A program made the position numbers and the translations under genes. A stretch of 64,000 nt of DNA from Henckelia pumila (lineage: Eukaryota > Streptophyta > Magnoliopsida > Lamiales > Gesneriaceae), in the NCBI RefSeq assembly GCF_033568475.1, contig NC_133120.1, positions 168,733,991-168,797,990 on the forward strand, read 5' to 3'. How positions within the stretch are numbered: the first letter of the stretch is position 1; each line of letters begins with the position of its first letter. The notes beneath the pieces were generated by a model. It saw only the letters and a program-made list of their open reading frames with translations, was not told where the DNA came from and ran no database searches. Shown here piece after piece: positions 21,708-33,264 of the stretch.

Positions 21708-24700
21708 GTGATGGCAAGGAAGAGAAAGCTCAAAGAATTTGAAACAATGAAGTTGACCGAGGAGTGCAGTGCCATCCTGCAAAAGAAACTACCGCAAAAA
21801 TTGAAAGATCCAGGGAGTTTTACTATTCCTTGTATTATTGGTGGTGCAACTGTTAATAGAGCATTATGTGATTTAGGTGCAAGTATTAATTTAATGTCTT
21901 TGTCTATTTTTAGGTCCTTGGATATTGGCGAGGTGAAACCAACCACGATTACTCTGCAGTTGGCTGACCGTTCTCTTACTTATCCTAGAGGAGTTGTGGA
22001 GTATTTACTGGTAAAAGTCGATAAATTTATTTTTTTTGCTGATTTTATAGTGCTCGACATGGAAGAAGATCAAGATGTCCCTCTAATTTTGGGGAGACCA
22101 TTCTTTGAGGCTGGCAGAGCTTTAATTGATGTGCAGGAGGGTGAGTTCTCTACGAGTTGGTGGTGATGCGGTCACTTTCAATATCTATAAGACCATGAAG
22201 TACCAAGACGAGGTACATTCTTGTAATCGCATTGATTTATTTAATTCTTATGAGAATAATTTTGGTGCAAGAATGGAGTTGGAGGATGCATTGACGAGGT
22301 TCTTAATAAATTCTGTAGCCCAGTTTGATGGTGAAGATTGGGAACTTAGAGAGAAATTACTTTCTCTTGAAAGTTTGCCAAAGGAAAAAGAGGGCCAAGA
22401 AAAAATTGAAGAATTGCTTGAGGAGCCCATAAAAAAAGTACCAGTTTCTACTCCTAAATTAAAAAAATTTCCAGGTCATTTATGCTAGGCATTTTTGGGA
22501 GAAAATTTGACTTACCCGATAATTATATCATCCTCTCTTACTCCTAATGAAAAAGATAAATTATTAAGAATTTTGAGAAAATTTAAATCAGCTTTGGGTT
22601 GGTAAATTTCTGATATTAAGGGAATTAGTCCCAATATTTTCATGCATAAAATTTTAATGGGGGAATCATATAGTCCTTATGCTGATCATCAAAGGAGATT
22701 AAATCCTACGATGAAAGAAGTGGTAAAAACTAAGGTTTTGAAATTATTGAATGCTGGTATTATTTATGCTATTTCTGACAGTTCTTGGGTGTCGTCAGTA
22801 CAGGTTGTGCCGAAAAAGGGAGGCATGACTGTAGTTAAAAATGAGAAAAACGAGTTGATCTCGACTCGTACTGTCACTAGTTGGAGAGTTTGCATTGATT
22901 ATAGAATGTTGAATAAGGCTACTAGAAAAGATCATTTTACTCTTCCTTTTATTGATCAAATGCTTGATAGGTTGGCTGGTTCCCAACATTATTGATTTTT
23001 ATATGGTTATTCTGGATACAATCAAATTGCTATAGCGCCAGAGGATCAAGAGAAAACAACTTTCACATATCCCTATGGTACTTATGCTTTTAGGAGAATG
23101 CCATTTTGGTTGTGTAATGCACCAGCTACTTTTCAGCGGTGCATGCATGATGGCACGGACATGGTGGAGGAAGTTATGGAAATTTTTATGGATGCGTTTT
23201 CTGTGTTTAGGTCCTCTTTTGATCATTATTTGCACAATCTGACCCTTGTTTTGCAGCGCTGCCAAGAAAAGAATTTATTTCTTAATTGGAAAAAATGTAT
23301 ATTCATGGTTAAAGAGGGCATTGTACTTGGACATAAAGTGTCATCTAATGGGCTTGAGGTGGATCGAGCAAAAGTGGTTGCGATTGAAAAGCTTCCAACG
23401 CCAAATAATGTGAAAGACATTAGAAGCTTCTTGGGACACGCCGGGTTCTATCGTCGCTTTATTATAGATTTTTCTAAAATTACTAAGCCCTTATGTAATT
23501 TATTAGAAAATATACATATTTTATTTTTGATGATGCGTGTTTGCAGGAGTTTACAAAAATCAAGGAGGCATTAATTTTTGCACCTATTATATTGTGCCAG
23601 ACTGGAAAGAACCATTTGAAGTGATGTGTGATGTCAGCGATTATGCTGTTGGAGAAGTTTTGGGGCAAAGAAGAGATAAGATGTTTCGGGAAATTTACTA
23701 TGACAGCCGCACTGTTGACGGAGCACAACAGAATTACACTACTACTGAAAAAGAGATGTTGGCTGTGGTGTTCTCATTCGATAAATTCAGGTCGTATCTC
23801 ATTGGCTCAAAAGTAATTGTTTATACTGATCATGAAGAAATTCGTTATCTCTTTGCCAAGAAGGATGCCAAGTCAAGATTGATTCGGTGGATACTCTTAT
23901 TACAAGAGTTTGACTTTGAAATTAAAGACAAGAAAGGAAGCGAGAATTTAGTGGCAGATCATCTATCTTGTTTGGAGTTGGAAGGAAAGCCTGAATATGA
24001 ACTCATCAAGGAACAATTTCCTGATGATCATCTTTTTTAGGTAAATTCTAAACTTCCTTGGTTCGCTGATTTTGTTAATTTTCTTTCTTGTGGTGTTTTG
24101 CCTCCAGATCTTAATCATCACCAAAGGAAGAAATTTTTCCATGATGCCAAGTTTTATTTGTGGGATGATCCATTTGTGTACAAAAAGTGTTCGGATCAAG
24201 TGATAAGGAGATGTGTGGATGATGTCGAAGCGAAAGAAATTTTGGAACAGTGTCATTCTGCACCGTATGGTGGTCACTTTGGAGCCTCACGGACAGCCGC
24301 TAAGGTACTTCAGTCTGGTTTTTATTGGTCAACTTTATTCAAAGACAGTTATACCTTTGTAAAATCATGTGATAGATGTCAAAGGATGGGAAATATATCT
24401 AGGCGTCATAAATTACCCCTTACAAATATTTTAGAAGTTGAATTGTTTGATGTTTGGGATATCGGTTTTATGGGACCGTTTCCCATCTCCTTTGGTCAAT
24501 CTTATATTTTATTGGTTGTTGATTATGTTTTGAAATGGATGGAAGCAATCGCCACCCCCACTAATGATGCTCGTGTAATGGTGAAGTTTGTGCAGAAAAA
24601 TATTTTCACAAGATTTGGAACTCCAAGGGAAATTATCAGCGATGAAGGTACGTATTTTTGCAATAAAATTTTTAATTCATTACTGACAAAGTATGGTGTT

Positions 24701-25340
24701 AGGCATAAAGTGACATGTGCATACCATCCACAAACAAATGGACAAGATGAAATATCCAACTGGGAAATCAAGCAAATTTTGGAGAAAACTGTTAAAACTA
24801 ACCGGAAGGATTGGGCAATCAAATTGGATGATGCACTATGGGCATACCGGAACGCGTTCAAAACTCCGATTGGCATGTCGCCATATAGGTTGTTGTTTGG
24901 TAAGGCATGTCATCTACCAATGGAGTTAGAGAATCGAGCATACTGAGCGGTGAAAAATTTGAATTTTGATCTGAAGGCAGCTGGCGAAGAGCAATTGTTA
25001 TAGTTGAATGAGATAGAGGAGTTTCGCAATCATTTCTATAAAAATGCCAAGATTTACAAAGAATAGACAAAAAAGTGGCATGACAAAATATTACTGAGGA
25101 GAGAATTCGATCTTGGACAACATGTTTTATTATTTAACTCTTGTTTCAGATTTTTTCCAGGTAAGTTGAAATCGAGATGGTCTGGTCCATTCACAGTGTT
25201 AAAAGTGCACCCCTATGGTGACATTGAACTGAGTTGTCATGATGGACAAACATTTCAAGTAAATGGGCAGAGGTTGAAACAGTATTTTGGCACTGAAGTG
25301 CGGAACATTGAGAAAGTTGCATTGATCGAGCCTGTGTAAA
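21708..25340 (+). pseudogene. Element E pol (protease, RT, RNase H, integrase), decayed
   Basis: Protease CDLGASINLMSLSIF (about 21868) keeps DLG and continues to LILGRPFFEAGRALID. After a frameshift near 22140 comes the inter-domain linker. RT follows from about 22640 (YADHQRRLNPTMKEVV, SWRVCIDYRMLN), but the polymerase motif reads FMDAF at about 23188 instead of F/YMDD, so a catalytic Asp is gone. RNase H ([22 protein letters not shown]) is near 23625-23990. Integrase has the zinc-binding region (HSAPYGGHF...CDRCQR), [19 protein letters not shown] and HPQTNGQDE. There are stops at 22486, 22604, 22994, 24038, 24943 and others. The reading ends EPV-stop near 25338. Confidence 0.85.
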
Positions 25341-25827
25341 AGCAAAGGAAAGTCGGACTGATGACTATAAACCAAACGCTTCTTGGGAGGCAACTCATGT
25401 TTATTGGTTTAATTTATTTTCTGTTAGTTTATTTTGCGTATTTAATTTATTTTACAATGCTAGACATATCTTTAATATAATTTTTTATTTTATTGTAGAG
25501 GTCACAAAATTAATGGAGGCATAGCCCGCAGAAGCGGATAAACATCACGCACCAGTGCTAAAAACCAAAAAGTGAATTCCTAAGGGCATGCATCTGCGCC
25601 TACACCAATGCATATGCGAAAAATACCAGCAACAACAGGAATTAATCTCGCGCATATGCGAGAAAAATCAAAGCTTCTGTGCCAAAAGTCAATCGTGAAG
25701 AGAACAGAAACGCGCATCTGCGCCCTAGAAACGCGCATCTGCGCCAATTTGTGCACAACAAGTTAACGCATCTGCATGAATTATCCCGCTTATGCGCACT
25801 TTCGGTTTTTTTCCTTTAAATACAGGG
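25341..25827 (+). other. Post-pol region of element E with GCGCAT-type palindromes
   Basis: Opens with the GGGAGGCAACTCATG motif that follows Athila-type integrase. From about 25590 to 25800 at least seven motifs of the type CGCATATGCG or GCGCATCTGCGCC occur, followed by TTTCCTTTAAATACAGGG, which resembles a TATA region. The layout looks like a U3, but no LTR start was identified. No gene. Confidence 0.5.
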
Positions 25828-26291
25828 TGCTACAACTTAAATTGTAATTCACCCAAGTGTAGGTTGTCTGCAAGTAATATACTCGTGAGTACGAGATCGA
25901 TCCACGGAGAGGATGTTGTAAGTTTAATTTTAGCAATAATATATTATAGATGAAAATATTATTATAAAACTTCAAATACACAAATTATAAAATTGTCAAG
26001 GTTTCAAAGGTTCATTGTTGGTTTATTTAAGATTGTTTAATAAAAATAAATAAAAGAAACTAAAATAAGAATAAACATAAAAGAACAATGAAATATTTAA
26101 ACAAGTATATCATATAATATAGTTCCCACTATATTAATATCAGTCGATATTTAATACATGGTACCCATAATATATATATAAATGCATAAATATAAATTGA
26201 CATAAAAGTAAATGTTAGATCAAATCACAATATTTCATTTAGAACAACCGGCAGAGCCATGCTATCGTCAAAATAAAATATATGACTTTAT

Positions 26292-26417
26292 GTTAGATGC
26301 AATAAAGTAAATGTTAGTTGCGGAAAAGTAAATGTTATATGCGAGAAAGTAAATGTTAGTTGCGGAAAAGTAAATGTTAGTTGCGATAAAGTAAAAGTTA
26401 GATGCGAGAAAGTAAAT
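26292..26417 (-). repeat. 21-bp tandem repeat in the F LTR, six units
   Basis: Six units of GTTAG(A/T)TGCG(G/A)(A/T)AAAGTAAAT-type sequence, flanked by two near-identical blocks containing CACGCTATCGTC. The same array occurs at about 29034-29159, 32588-32715 and 52495-52622 in the other F LTRs. Relative to the TATA box it lies downstream, in the transcribed R/U5 part. Confidence 0.85.
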
Positions 26418-26913
26418 GTTAGTTCAAATCACAATATATTATTTAGAACAACCGACAGTGTCACGCTATCGTCTAAATAATATATATGACTTTATTATAA
26501 ATAGATACATATATTTATAGTATATAATTATTGTAGTATTTATTGTATCATATTGACAACAAATCAAGGTAACCACATTCAAGGTACCAAGCATTTGATG
26601 TAAATAGATAACAACAAATCATCCAAAATTATACCTACAAATAAAGATCAATTAGTAAAAATAAAAATAGAAAAGAAAAGAATATACAAAATATAAAAAA
26701 TCTTACTTGACCAACAATGAAACCTTTTCACCTTGACATAAATAGATTTAGCTTTCCATGAACATGAAACTCAAGAATAAAGATAAAAGAAATTTCATAC
26801 TTGAACTTGAGAAACTTGCACACTCAAACTTTTATTCTCACACACACAATATTTATTTTACAAATGAAGAATTCTCTACACTCTTGCACACTACAAAGCT
26901 TATACAACACATC

Positions 26914-26921
26914 TATTTATA
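26914..26921 (-). promoter_or_regulatory. TATA box of F LTR (F1)
   Basis: TATTTATA on plus, that is TATAAATA in the element's direction. Found at the matching position of the other full LTRs (51992-51999 on plus for F2). Confidence 0.65.
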
Positions 26922-28444
26922 GGCCAAATGAGAGCAAGAGTCCAAGGCTCATTAAATGTGAAATAGTAAAGTTGGTGGGTGCTTGTCTCCTTGAATGTCA
27001 ATACCATGACCTAACTTTAATTGGCATGTTTGATGCCTTAGGCCACCGATTCAGCCTTTCTTTTCAACATAGAACACGTAGGATATTTTGTGTAGATGTG
27101 TTTGGACAACTCATTCACCCCTTTTGGATAAAATATGAAATACTTATGATATTTTTACTCCAAGCTGGTCATAGTAAAAGTAAATCTATCTCCATTTTGA
27201 TGTTTGATTATTTTGATCATCTTAATGAAGTTTTTGGAATTTCTTGTCTTCTACAAAGTTGAAGATGCCTCTTTTGTGATTCTACAGGTTTTGAGATTAC
27301 TCCATTATGACCTCTGTAGCTTGAGTAATTTTATTTTTACCAAACCTGCGCAAACCGTAAAATACAACATTTTAGTAAAACATTTAAATATAAACACATA
27401 ACACTAAAATAATACAACTTCATAATTTTAATTAAACTTAAAATTTAAAACACACTTTTTAACATATAAATAATTACAAATTTTAAGTTCATCACACCCC
27501 CAAACCGGCTAATTACTAGTCCCTTAGTAATAAAATATCATAAAATATCATAAAATCACAAGTTAGATTTTTATTCCTTAATATATATATTCAAATTTGC
27601 AAACTTTGAAATTTTAAAAACACACTTGTGAGGAGATCATATGTTTATTTATAAATCTCATTATCAACCAATATATTAATATGTAATTGGATGGGCTATA
27701 CATATATTTCACACAATATCAAAATATTAAATATATATAATTTTTTTTTTACATAAATATTTTCTAAAAACTTTGAGAATAATATAATTAAAAGGATAAT
27801 AGAAATCATTTTCATAACATGTATATCATCAGGAATATTAATGTAAAAGTCTCAACTCCATATTCTCTCGGGTTAAAGTATTTCATATAGCTGTTTTTCA
27901 CTCATGGAGTTGGAAGAAAATTATACACTCTTTGAAAATGGCTAGTAAAGCAGACAATCAAATAACTTAATATTGAAAATAAGATAAGATGATTTACAAA
28001 GAATAAACCCATTTTTTTTTTGTTTTTTTTGTTTTTTTTTGTTTTTTTGTTTTTTTGTTTTTTTGCTTGGCTGCAAAATTGTTTTTACATAATCAAATAC
28101 CTCCAATAAACTTTGAAAATGTAACATTTTTTTTTCAAAGTTTATTTATTTTTTTTATTTTTTATGAGGTAAATCTATTACATTAATAATTATAGTAGAG
28201 ATATTAATACTCTACATCTTTACAATCAAACTTCAAACAACTTTGCAGCCAATTTTCATTTTTCTTTTTTTTTTTCTTTTTTTTTTCAAAATGGGTTTAA
28301 TCTAGTAATCAACCATTTCTTAATAATCAATAAAAGCTTATAAGTTGTTTTCTCAATTCTTACCCCTCACTCACAAAATTTATGTGAGTAACTATTGCAC
28401 TTTTACAAATTAATTCCCTCAATTATACATGTTATTATTTATTC

Positions 28445-28561
28445 AATTAATATATTATTGCTAAAATTAAACTTACAACATCCTCTCCGTGGATCGATCT
28501 CGTACTCACGAGTATATTACTTGCAGACAACCTACACTTGGGTGAATTACAATTTAAGTTG
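28445..28561 (+). repeat. Inverted 117-bp tip of an F LTR
   Basis: TAATATATTATTGCTAAAATT...AATTTAAGTTG matches the last bases of the plus-oriented F LTR (33067-33179), lacking the terminal TAGCA. It sits head to head against a minus LTR tip at 28570, so the two tips form a near-perfect 100-bp inverted repeat with an 8-nt spacer. Confidence 0.85.
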
Positions 28562-28569
28562 CAAAAACT

Positions 28570-30237
28570 TGCTACAACTTAAATTGTAATTCACCCAAGT
28601 GTAGGTTGTCTGCAAGTAATATACTCGTGAGTACGAGATCGATCCACGGAGAGGATGTTTTAAGTTTAATTTTAGCAATAATATATTATAGATGAAAATA
28701 TTATTATAAAACTTCAAATACACAAATTATAAAATTGTCAAGGTTTCAAAGGTTCATTTTTGGTTTATTTAAGATTGTTTAATAAAAATAAATAAAAAAA
28801 ACTAAAATAAGAATAAACATAAAAGAACAATGAAATATTTAAACAAGTATATCATATAATATAGTTCCCACTATATTAATATCAGTCGATATTTAATACA
28901 TGGTACCCATAATATATATATAAATGCATAAATATAAATTGACATAAAAGTAAATGTTAGATCAAATCACAATATTTCATTTAGAACAACCGGCAGAGCC
29001 ACGCTATCGTCAAAATAAAATATATGACTTTATGTTAGATGCGATAAAGTAAATGTTAGTTGCGGAAAAGTAAATGTTATATGCGAGAAAGTAAATGTTA
29101 GTTGCGGAAAAGTAAATGTTAGTTGCGATAAAGTAAAAGTTAGATGCGAGAAAGTAAATGTTAGTTCAAATCACAATATATTATTTAGAACAACCGACAG
29201 TGTCACGCTATCGTCTAAATAATATATATGACTTTATTATAAATAGATACATATATTTATAGTATATAATTATTGTAGTATTTATTGTATCATATTGACA
29301 ACAAATCAAGGTAACCACATTCAAGGTACCAAGCATTTGATGTAAATAGATAACAACTAATCATCCAAAATTATACCTACAAATAAAGATCAATTAGTAA
29401 AAATAAAAATAGAAAAGAAAAGAATATACAAAATATAAAAAATCTTACTTGACCAACAATGAAACCTTTTCACCTTGACATAAATAGATTTAGCTTTCCA
29501 TGAACATGAAACTCAAGAATAAAGATAAAAGAAATTTCATACTTGAACTTGAGAAACTTGCACACTCAAACTTTTATTCTCACACACACAATATTTATTT
29601 TACAAATGAAGAATTCTCTACACTCTTGCACACTACAAAGCTTATACAACACATCTATTTATAGGCCAAATGAGAGCAAGAGTCCAAGGCTCATTAAATG
29701 TGAAATAGTAAAGTTGGTGGGTGCTTGTCTCCTTGAATGTCAATACCATGACCTAACTTTAATTGGCATGTTTGATGCCTTAGACTACCGATTCAGCCTT
29801 TCTTTTCAACATAGAACACGTAGGATATTTTGTGTAGATGTGTTTGGACAACTCATTCACCCCTTTTGGATAAAATATGAAATACTTATGATATTTTTAC
29901 TCCAAGCTGGTCATAGTAAAAGTAAATCTATCTCCATTTTGATGTTTGATTATTTTGATCATTTTAATGAAGTTTTTGGAATTTCTTGTCTTCTACAAAG
30001 TTGAAGATGCCTCTTTTGTGATTCTACAAGTTTTGAGATTACTCCATTATGACCTCTGTAGCTTGAGTAATTTTATTTTTACCAAACCTGCGCAAACCGT
30101 AAAATACAACATTTTAGTAAAACATTTAAATATAAACACATAACACTAAAATAATACAACTTCATAATTTTAATTAAACTTAAAATTTAAAACACACTTT
30201 TTAACATATAAATAATTACAAATTTTAAGTTTCATCA
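28570..30237 (-). repeat. F-family LTR, F5 (about 1,668 bp), shared between tandem copies
   Basis: Nearly identical to 25828-27494. On one side it has the element's PPT (30238-30252); on the other it has the linker that normally precedes the PBS. The LTR is thus a 3' LTR for F5 and a 5' LTR for a lost tandem copy. Confidence 0.8.
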
Positions 30238-31691
30238 CACCCCCAAACCGGCTAATTACTAGTCCCTTAGTAATAAAATATCATAAAATATCATAAAATC
30301 ACAAGTTAGATTTTTATTCCTTAATATATATATTCAAATTTGCAAACTTTGAAATTTTAAAAACACACTTGTGAGGAGATCATATGTTTATTTATAAATC
30401 TCATTATCAACCAATATATTAATATGTAATTGGATGGGCTATACATATATATTTCACACAATATCAAAATATTAAATATATATAATTTTTTTTTTACATA
30501 AATATTTTCTAAAAACTTTGAGAATAATATAATTAAAAGGATAATAGAAATCATTTTCATAACATGTATATCATCAGGAATATTAATGTAAAAGTCTCAA
30601 CTCCATATTCTCTCGGGTTAAAGTATTTCATATATAGCTGTTTTTCACTCATGGAGTTGGAAGAAAATTATACACTCTTTGAAAATGGCTAGTAAAGCAG
30701 ACAATCAAATAACTTAATATTGAAAATAAGATAAGATGATTTACAAAGAATAAACCCATTTTTTTTTTTGTTTTTTTTGTTTTTTTTTGTTTTTTTGTTT
30801 TTTTGTTTTTTTGCTTGGCTGCAAAATTGTTTTTACATAATCAAATACCTCCAATAAACTTTGAAAATGTAACATTTTTTTTTCAAAGTTTATTTATTTT
30901 TTTTATTTTTTATGAGGTAAATCTATTACATTAATAATTATAGTAGAGATATTAATACTCTACATCTTTACAATCAAACTTCAAACAACTTTGCAGCCAA
31001 TTTTCATTTTTCTTTTTTTTTTCTTTTTTTTTTTTTCAAAATGGGTTTAATCTAGTAATCAACCATTTCTTAATAATCAATAAAAGCTTATAAGTTGTTT
31101 TCTCAATTCTTACCCCTCACTCACAAAATTTATGTGAGTAACTATTGCACTTTTACAAATTAATTCCCTCAATTATACATGTTATTATTTATTCAATCAA
31201 TATCACTTTAATTATATACTCATAAAAGTTTTAGAAAATATGTATTTGAAAACACACAATTATATATTATTTATAACTTATATCCCATCAATTATATATT
31301 TTCTATTAAATTGATAAAAAGAAGAATAAATAAACATCTATACAAAAAGACTTCATTTTCTTAGTAGTTTGCAATTTAAATATATACGGAATATTAAAAT
31401 CTAATCTATTGTGATAAGATGATAAATAAAAACTAATGCGTGTCAGGAGTTTTTTACTCCTTACTCTGCCATTGAAAAAGAAAAATAAATATTATTATAG
31501 AAATATATTTTTTTAAAAAAATTTTAAATTTTTTTTTTTTTTTTAGAGATAAACCCTCCCCCAAACCTGAATATGACATTGTTTTTAATTTTTTTTTTTT
31601 TAAGAAAAATAAAGAGTACATGATGAAAGAGATATCACCTGGAATTATTGAAGATGAGGAACAAACACAAACCATTTCATGACATGTTGAA
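30238..31691 (-). other. F5 post-LOG untranslated region
   Basis: About 1.45 kb between the LOG stop and the LTR. AT-rich, with long T/A runs (30757-30815, 31010-31036, 31531-31545) and a second purine-rich motif, GTTTGGGGGAGGG on minus (about 31555). No convincing ORF. The same region is at 49954-51417, 55480-56046 and 56077-56641. Confidence 0.7.
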
Positions 31692-32330
31692 TCAATGATC
31701 CAGTTTTCTTTTCTTACTGGTTGGTTGAGACCAATTGATCTTTGTTATAGCTGAATCAGGTTGATGAACAAAAGCTTGGAGATCATCAATTAATTGGTCT
31801 TCATTCGAAGCAGAGATGAGCATCCTTCGTGAATTTTCTGAAATAAAATTTTGTTCCACGGCTACATCGAGAAAAGTCAACAAACCATCATAATAGTTAT
31901 TGATATTCAACAAGCCAACAGGTTTATTATGGATATTAAGTTGTGCCCAAGAAACAACATGAAAAATTTCTTCTAAAGTACCAAAACCACCAGGTAAGGC
32001 AATAAAAGCATCAGAATTTTCTATCATTTTAGTTATTCTCTCGTACATTGATGAAACTTTCAACTCTTCCCCAACCGTAACACCTGTAATATTTCCTTCA
32101 GCTAAAGCTGTAGGAATAATACCCAAAACCTGACTACCTCCAAGATGAGCTGCTGTTGAAATAGATCCCATTAACCCAATATTGCCTCCTCCGTAAACCA
32201 AGTGAATTTTTCTCTCTGCTAAATTTTTTCCAAGATTAATTGCTGCATCAACAAATATTTCATTCTTTCCAGTATTAGAACCACAAAAGACACAAATATT
32301 TTTCAATTTTTGTGAAGAAGATCCTGTCAT
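31692..32330 (-). CDS. LOG-type cytokinin riboside 5'-monophosphate phosphoribohydrolase (copy LOG-1), retrotransposon cargo
   Basis: 212 aa, close to the usual length of plant LOG proteins. LOG enzymes cleave ribose 5'-phosphate from cytokinin nucleotides to give active cytokinin bases. Visible: Rossmann-type start NICVFCGSNTG (11-21), LVYGGGNIGLMG (44-55), R98 in SSMYERITKM, and the signature PGGFGTLEE (113-121, E121 at the catalytic Glu position). WAQLNIHNKPVGLLN (128-142) is also typical. The C-terminal SKKRKL (205-210) resembles a monopartite nuclear localisation signal. Intronless, while plant LOG genes normally have several introns, which suggests capture from mRNA. Intact. It lies in the 3' part of element F5, with TATAAAA (plus 32374-32380) about 45 bp upstream of the ATG. 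The family call is firm; activity and transcription are inferred. Confidence 0.92.
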   Translation of the reverse strand: MTGSSSQKLKNICVFCGSNTGKNEIFVDAAINLGKNLAERKIHLVYGGGNIGLMGSISTAAHLGGSQVLGIIPTALAEGNITGVTVGEELKVSSMYERITKMIENSDAFIALPGGFGTLEEIFHVVSWAQLNIHNKPVGLLNINNYYDGLLTFLDVAVEQNFISENSRRMLISASNEDQLIDDLQAFVHQPDSAITKINWSQPTSKKRKLDH

Positions 32331-32373
32331 GTTTTTTTCTTTTCTTTTAAAAAATATAGAGAGAGTTGAGTGA

Positions 32374-32380
32374 TTTTATA
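32374..32380 (-). promoter_or_regulatory. Putative core promoter TATA of LOG-1
   Basis: TTTTATA on plus (TATAAAA on minus), followed towards LOG by CAACTCTCTCTATA, a pyrimidine-rich patch of the kind seen in plant core promoters. Conserved before all four LOG copies. Confidence 0.5.
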
Positions 32381-32484
32381 AGGAAAACAAGGAATAAGAC
32401 AGAAATAGGAATACAGATGTGAACAAAATGATGAAAATAGTAAAAAAAAAATAATATATAATAATAACATGCATGCGTATAAAC

Positions 32485-33184
32485 AGATATACTATAAATA
32501 TATGTATCTATTTATAATAAAGTCATATATATTATTTAGACGATAGCGTGACACTGTCGGTTGTTCTAAATAATATATTGTGATTTGAACTAACATTTAC
32601 TTTCTCGCATCTAACTTTTACTTTATCGCAACTAACATTTACTTTTCCGCAACTAACATTTACTTTCTCGCATATAACATTTACTTTTCCGCAACTAACA
32701 TTTACTTTATCGCATCTAACATAAAGTCATATATTTTATTTTGACGATAGCGTGGCTCTGCCGGTTGTTCTAAATGAAATATTGTGATTTGATCTAACAT
32801 TTACTTTTATGTCAATTTATATTTATGCATTTATATATATATTATGGGTACCATGTATTAAATATCGACTGATATTAATATAGTGAGAACTATATTATAT
32901 GATATACTTGTTTAAATATTTCATTGTTCTTTTATGTTTATTCTTATTTTAGTTTCTTTTATTTATTTTTATTAAACAATCTTAAATAAACCAACAATGA
33001 ACCTTTGAAACCTTGACAATTTTATAATTTGTGTATTTGAAGTTTTATAATAATATTTTCATCTATAATATATTATTGCTAAAATTAAACTTACAACATC
33101 CTCTCCGTGGATCGATCTCGTACTCACGAGTATATTACTTGCAGACAACCTACACTTGGGTGAATTACAATTTAAGTTGTAGCA
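32485..33184 (+). repeat. Truncated 5' LTR of F2 (last 700 bp)
   Basis: Starts inside the LTR at ATATACTATAAATATATG (compare 52388) and ends GTTGTAGCA. The U3 and TATA box are missing, so F2 has lost its own promoter. It contains the 21-bp array. Confidence 0.85.
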
Positions 33185-33190
33185 AGTTTT

Positions 33191-33208
33191 TGGCGCCGTT
33201 GCCGGGGA
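33191..33208 (+). other. F2 primer-binding site, tRNA-Asp type
   Basis: TGGCGCCGTTGCCGGGGA, six bases after the LTR end. It is the intact form of the sites in elements A and E. Confidence 0.9.
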
Positions 33209-33264
33209 GGTATAAATTAAGTTTAATTTTGTTATTATGTAAATAGTATGTTGTTTTTTATTGT

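Larger units (their letters stand above)
19339..25827 (+). mobile_element. Element E: decayed, chimeric Athila-like retrotransposon
   Basis: 5' LTR 19339-20820, tRNA-Asp-type PBS 20826, then a fossil LTR tip, a leader, a chromovirus RT/RNase H piece (21190-21707), and Athila-type protease, RT, RNase H and integrase to about 25340. There is no gag. Its 3' LTR is not in view because the F cluster inserted at 25828. It interrupts the copia fragment. Its LTR shares a block (about 20230-20550) with the minus-strand LTR of element A, so the two are related. Confidence 0.8.
25828..27494 (-). repeat. F-family LTR, F1 (about 1,667 bp)
   Basis: On the minus strand it begins TGATGAACTTAAAATT after the PPT GGTTTGGGGGTG and ends GTTGTAGCA. 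It contains the TATA box (plus 26914-26921), a 21-bp tandem repeat (26292-26417) and two copies of an AACAACCG...CACGCTATCGTC block flanking it. The 153-aa ORF at 26801-27262 is antisense to the element's transcription. Confidence 0.85.
25828..28444 (-). mobile_element. Element F1: 3' end (LTR plus 3' untranslated part), truncated
   Basis: A minus-oriented F copy inserted in element E. The LTR is 25828-27494, the PPT (CACCCCCAAACCGG on plus) lies at about 27495-27510, and the post-LOG untranslated region runs to 28444. There it is cut before reaching LOG and joined to a plus-oriented LTR tip. The possible left target duplication is CAGGG (25823-25827); its partner was not found. Confidence 0.8.
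28562..32484 (-). mobile_element. Element F5: minus-oriented F copy, 3' half with LOG
   Basis: LTR 28570-30237, post-LOG untranslated region 30238-31691, LOG 31692-32330, and part of the NABP-LOG spacer to 32484, where it is cut and joined to a truncated plus LTR. The bases 28562-28569 are the PBS-side linker (AGTTTT plus two PBS bases on minus). The LTR therefore once served also as the 5' LTR of a tandem neighbour. Confidence 0.85.

Noticed and set aside
26292-26417. Regular 21-bp repeats considered as a CRISPR array
   Set aside because: No unique spacers; it is a simple tandem repeat in a plant LTR.
26801-27262. 153-aa ORF repeated at 29543-30004 and 51651-52112 as a possible F-family gene
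   Set aside because: It is antisense across the LTR promoter and leader, has no recognisable domain, and is conserved only because the LTR copies are nearly identical.
31692-32330. LOG as a normal host gene into which transposons inserted
   Set aside because: Four copies lie at the same place between pol/NABP-like and the LTR, in both orientations and with the same flanks, and none has introns; this fits cargo inside the element.
33191-33208. tRNA-like 18-mer considered as part of a tRNA gene
   Set aside because: Only the 3' tRNA-complementary bases are present and they sit right after an LTR, so it is a primer-binding site.
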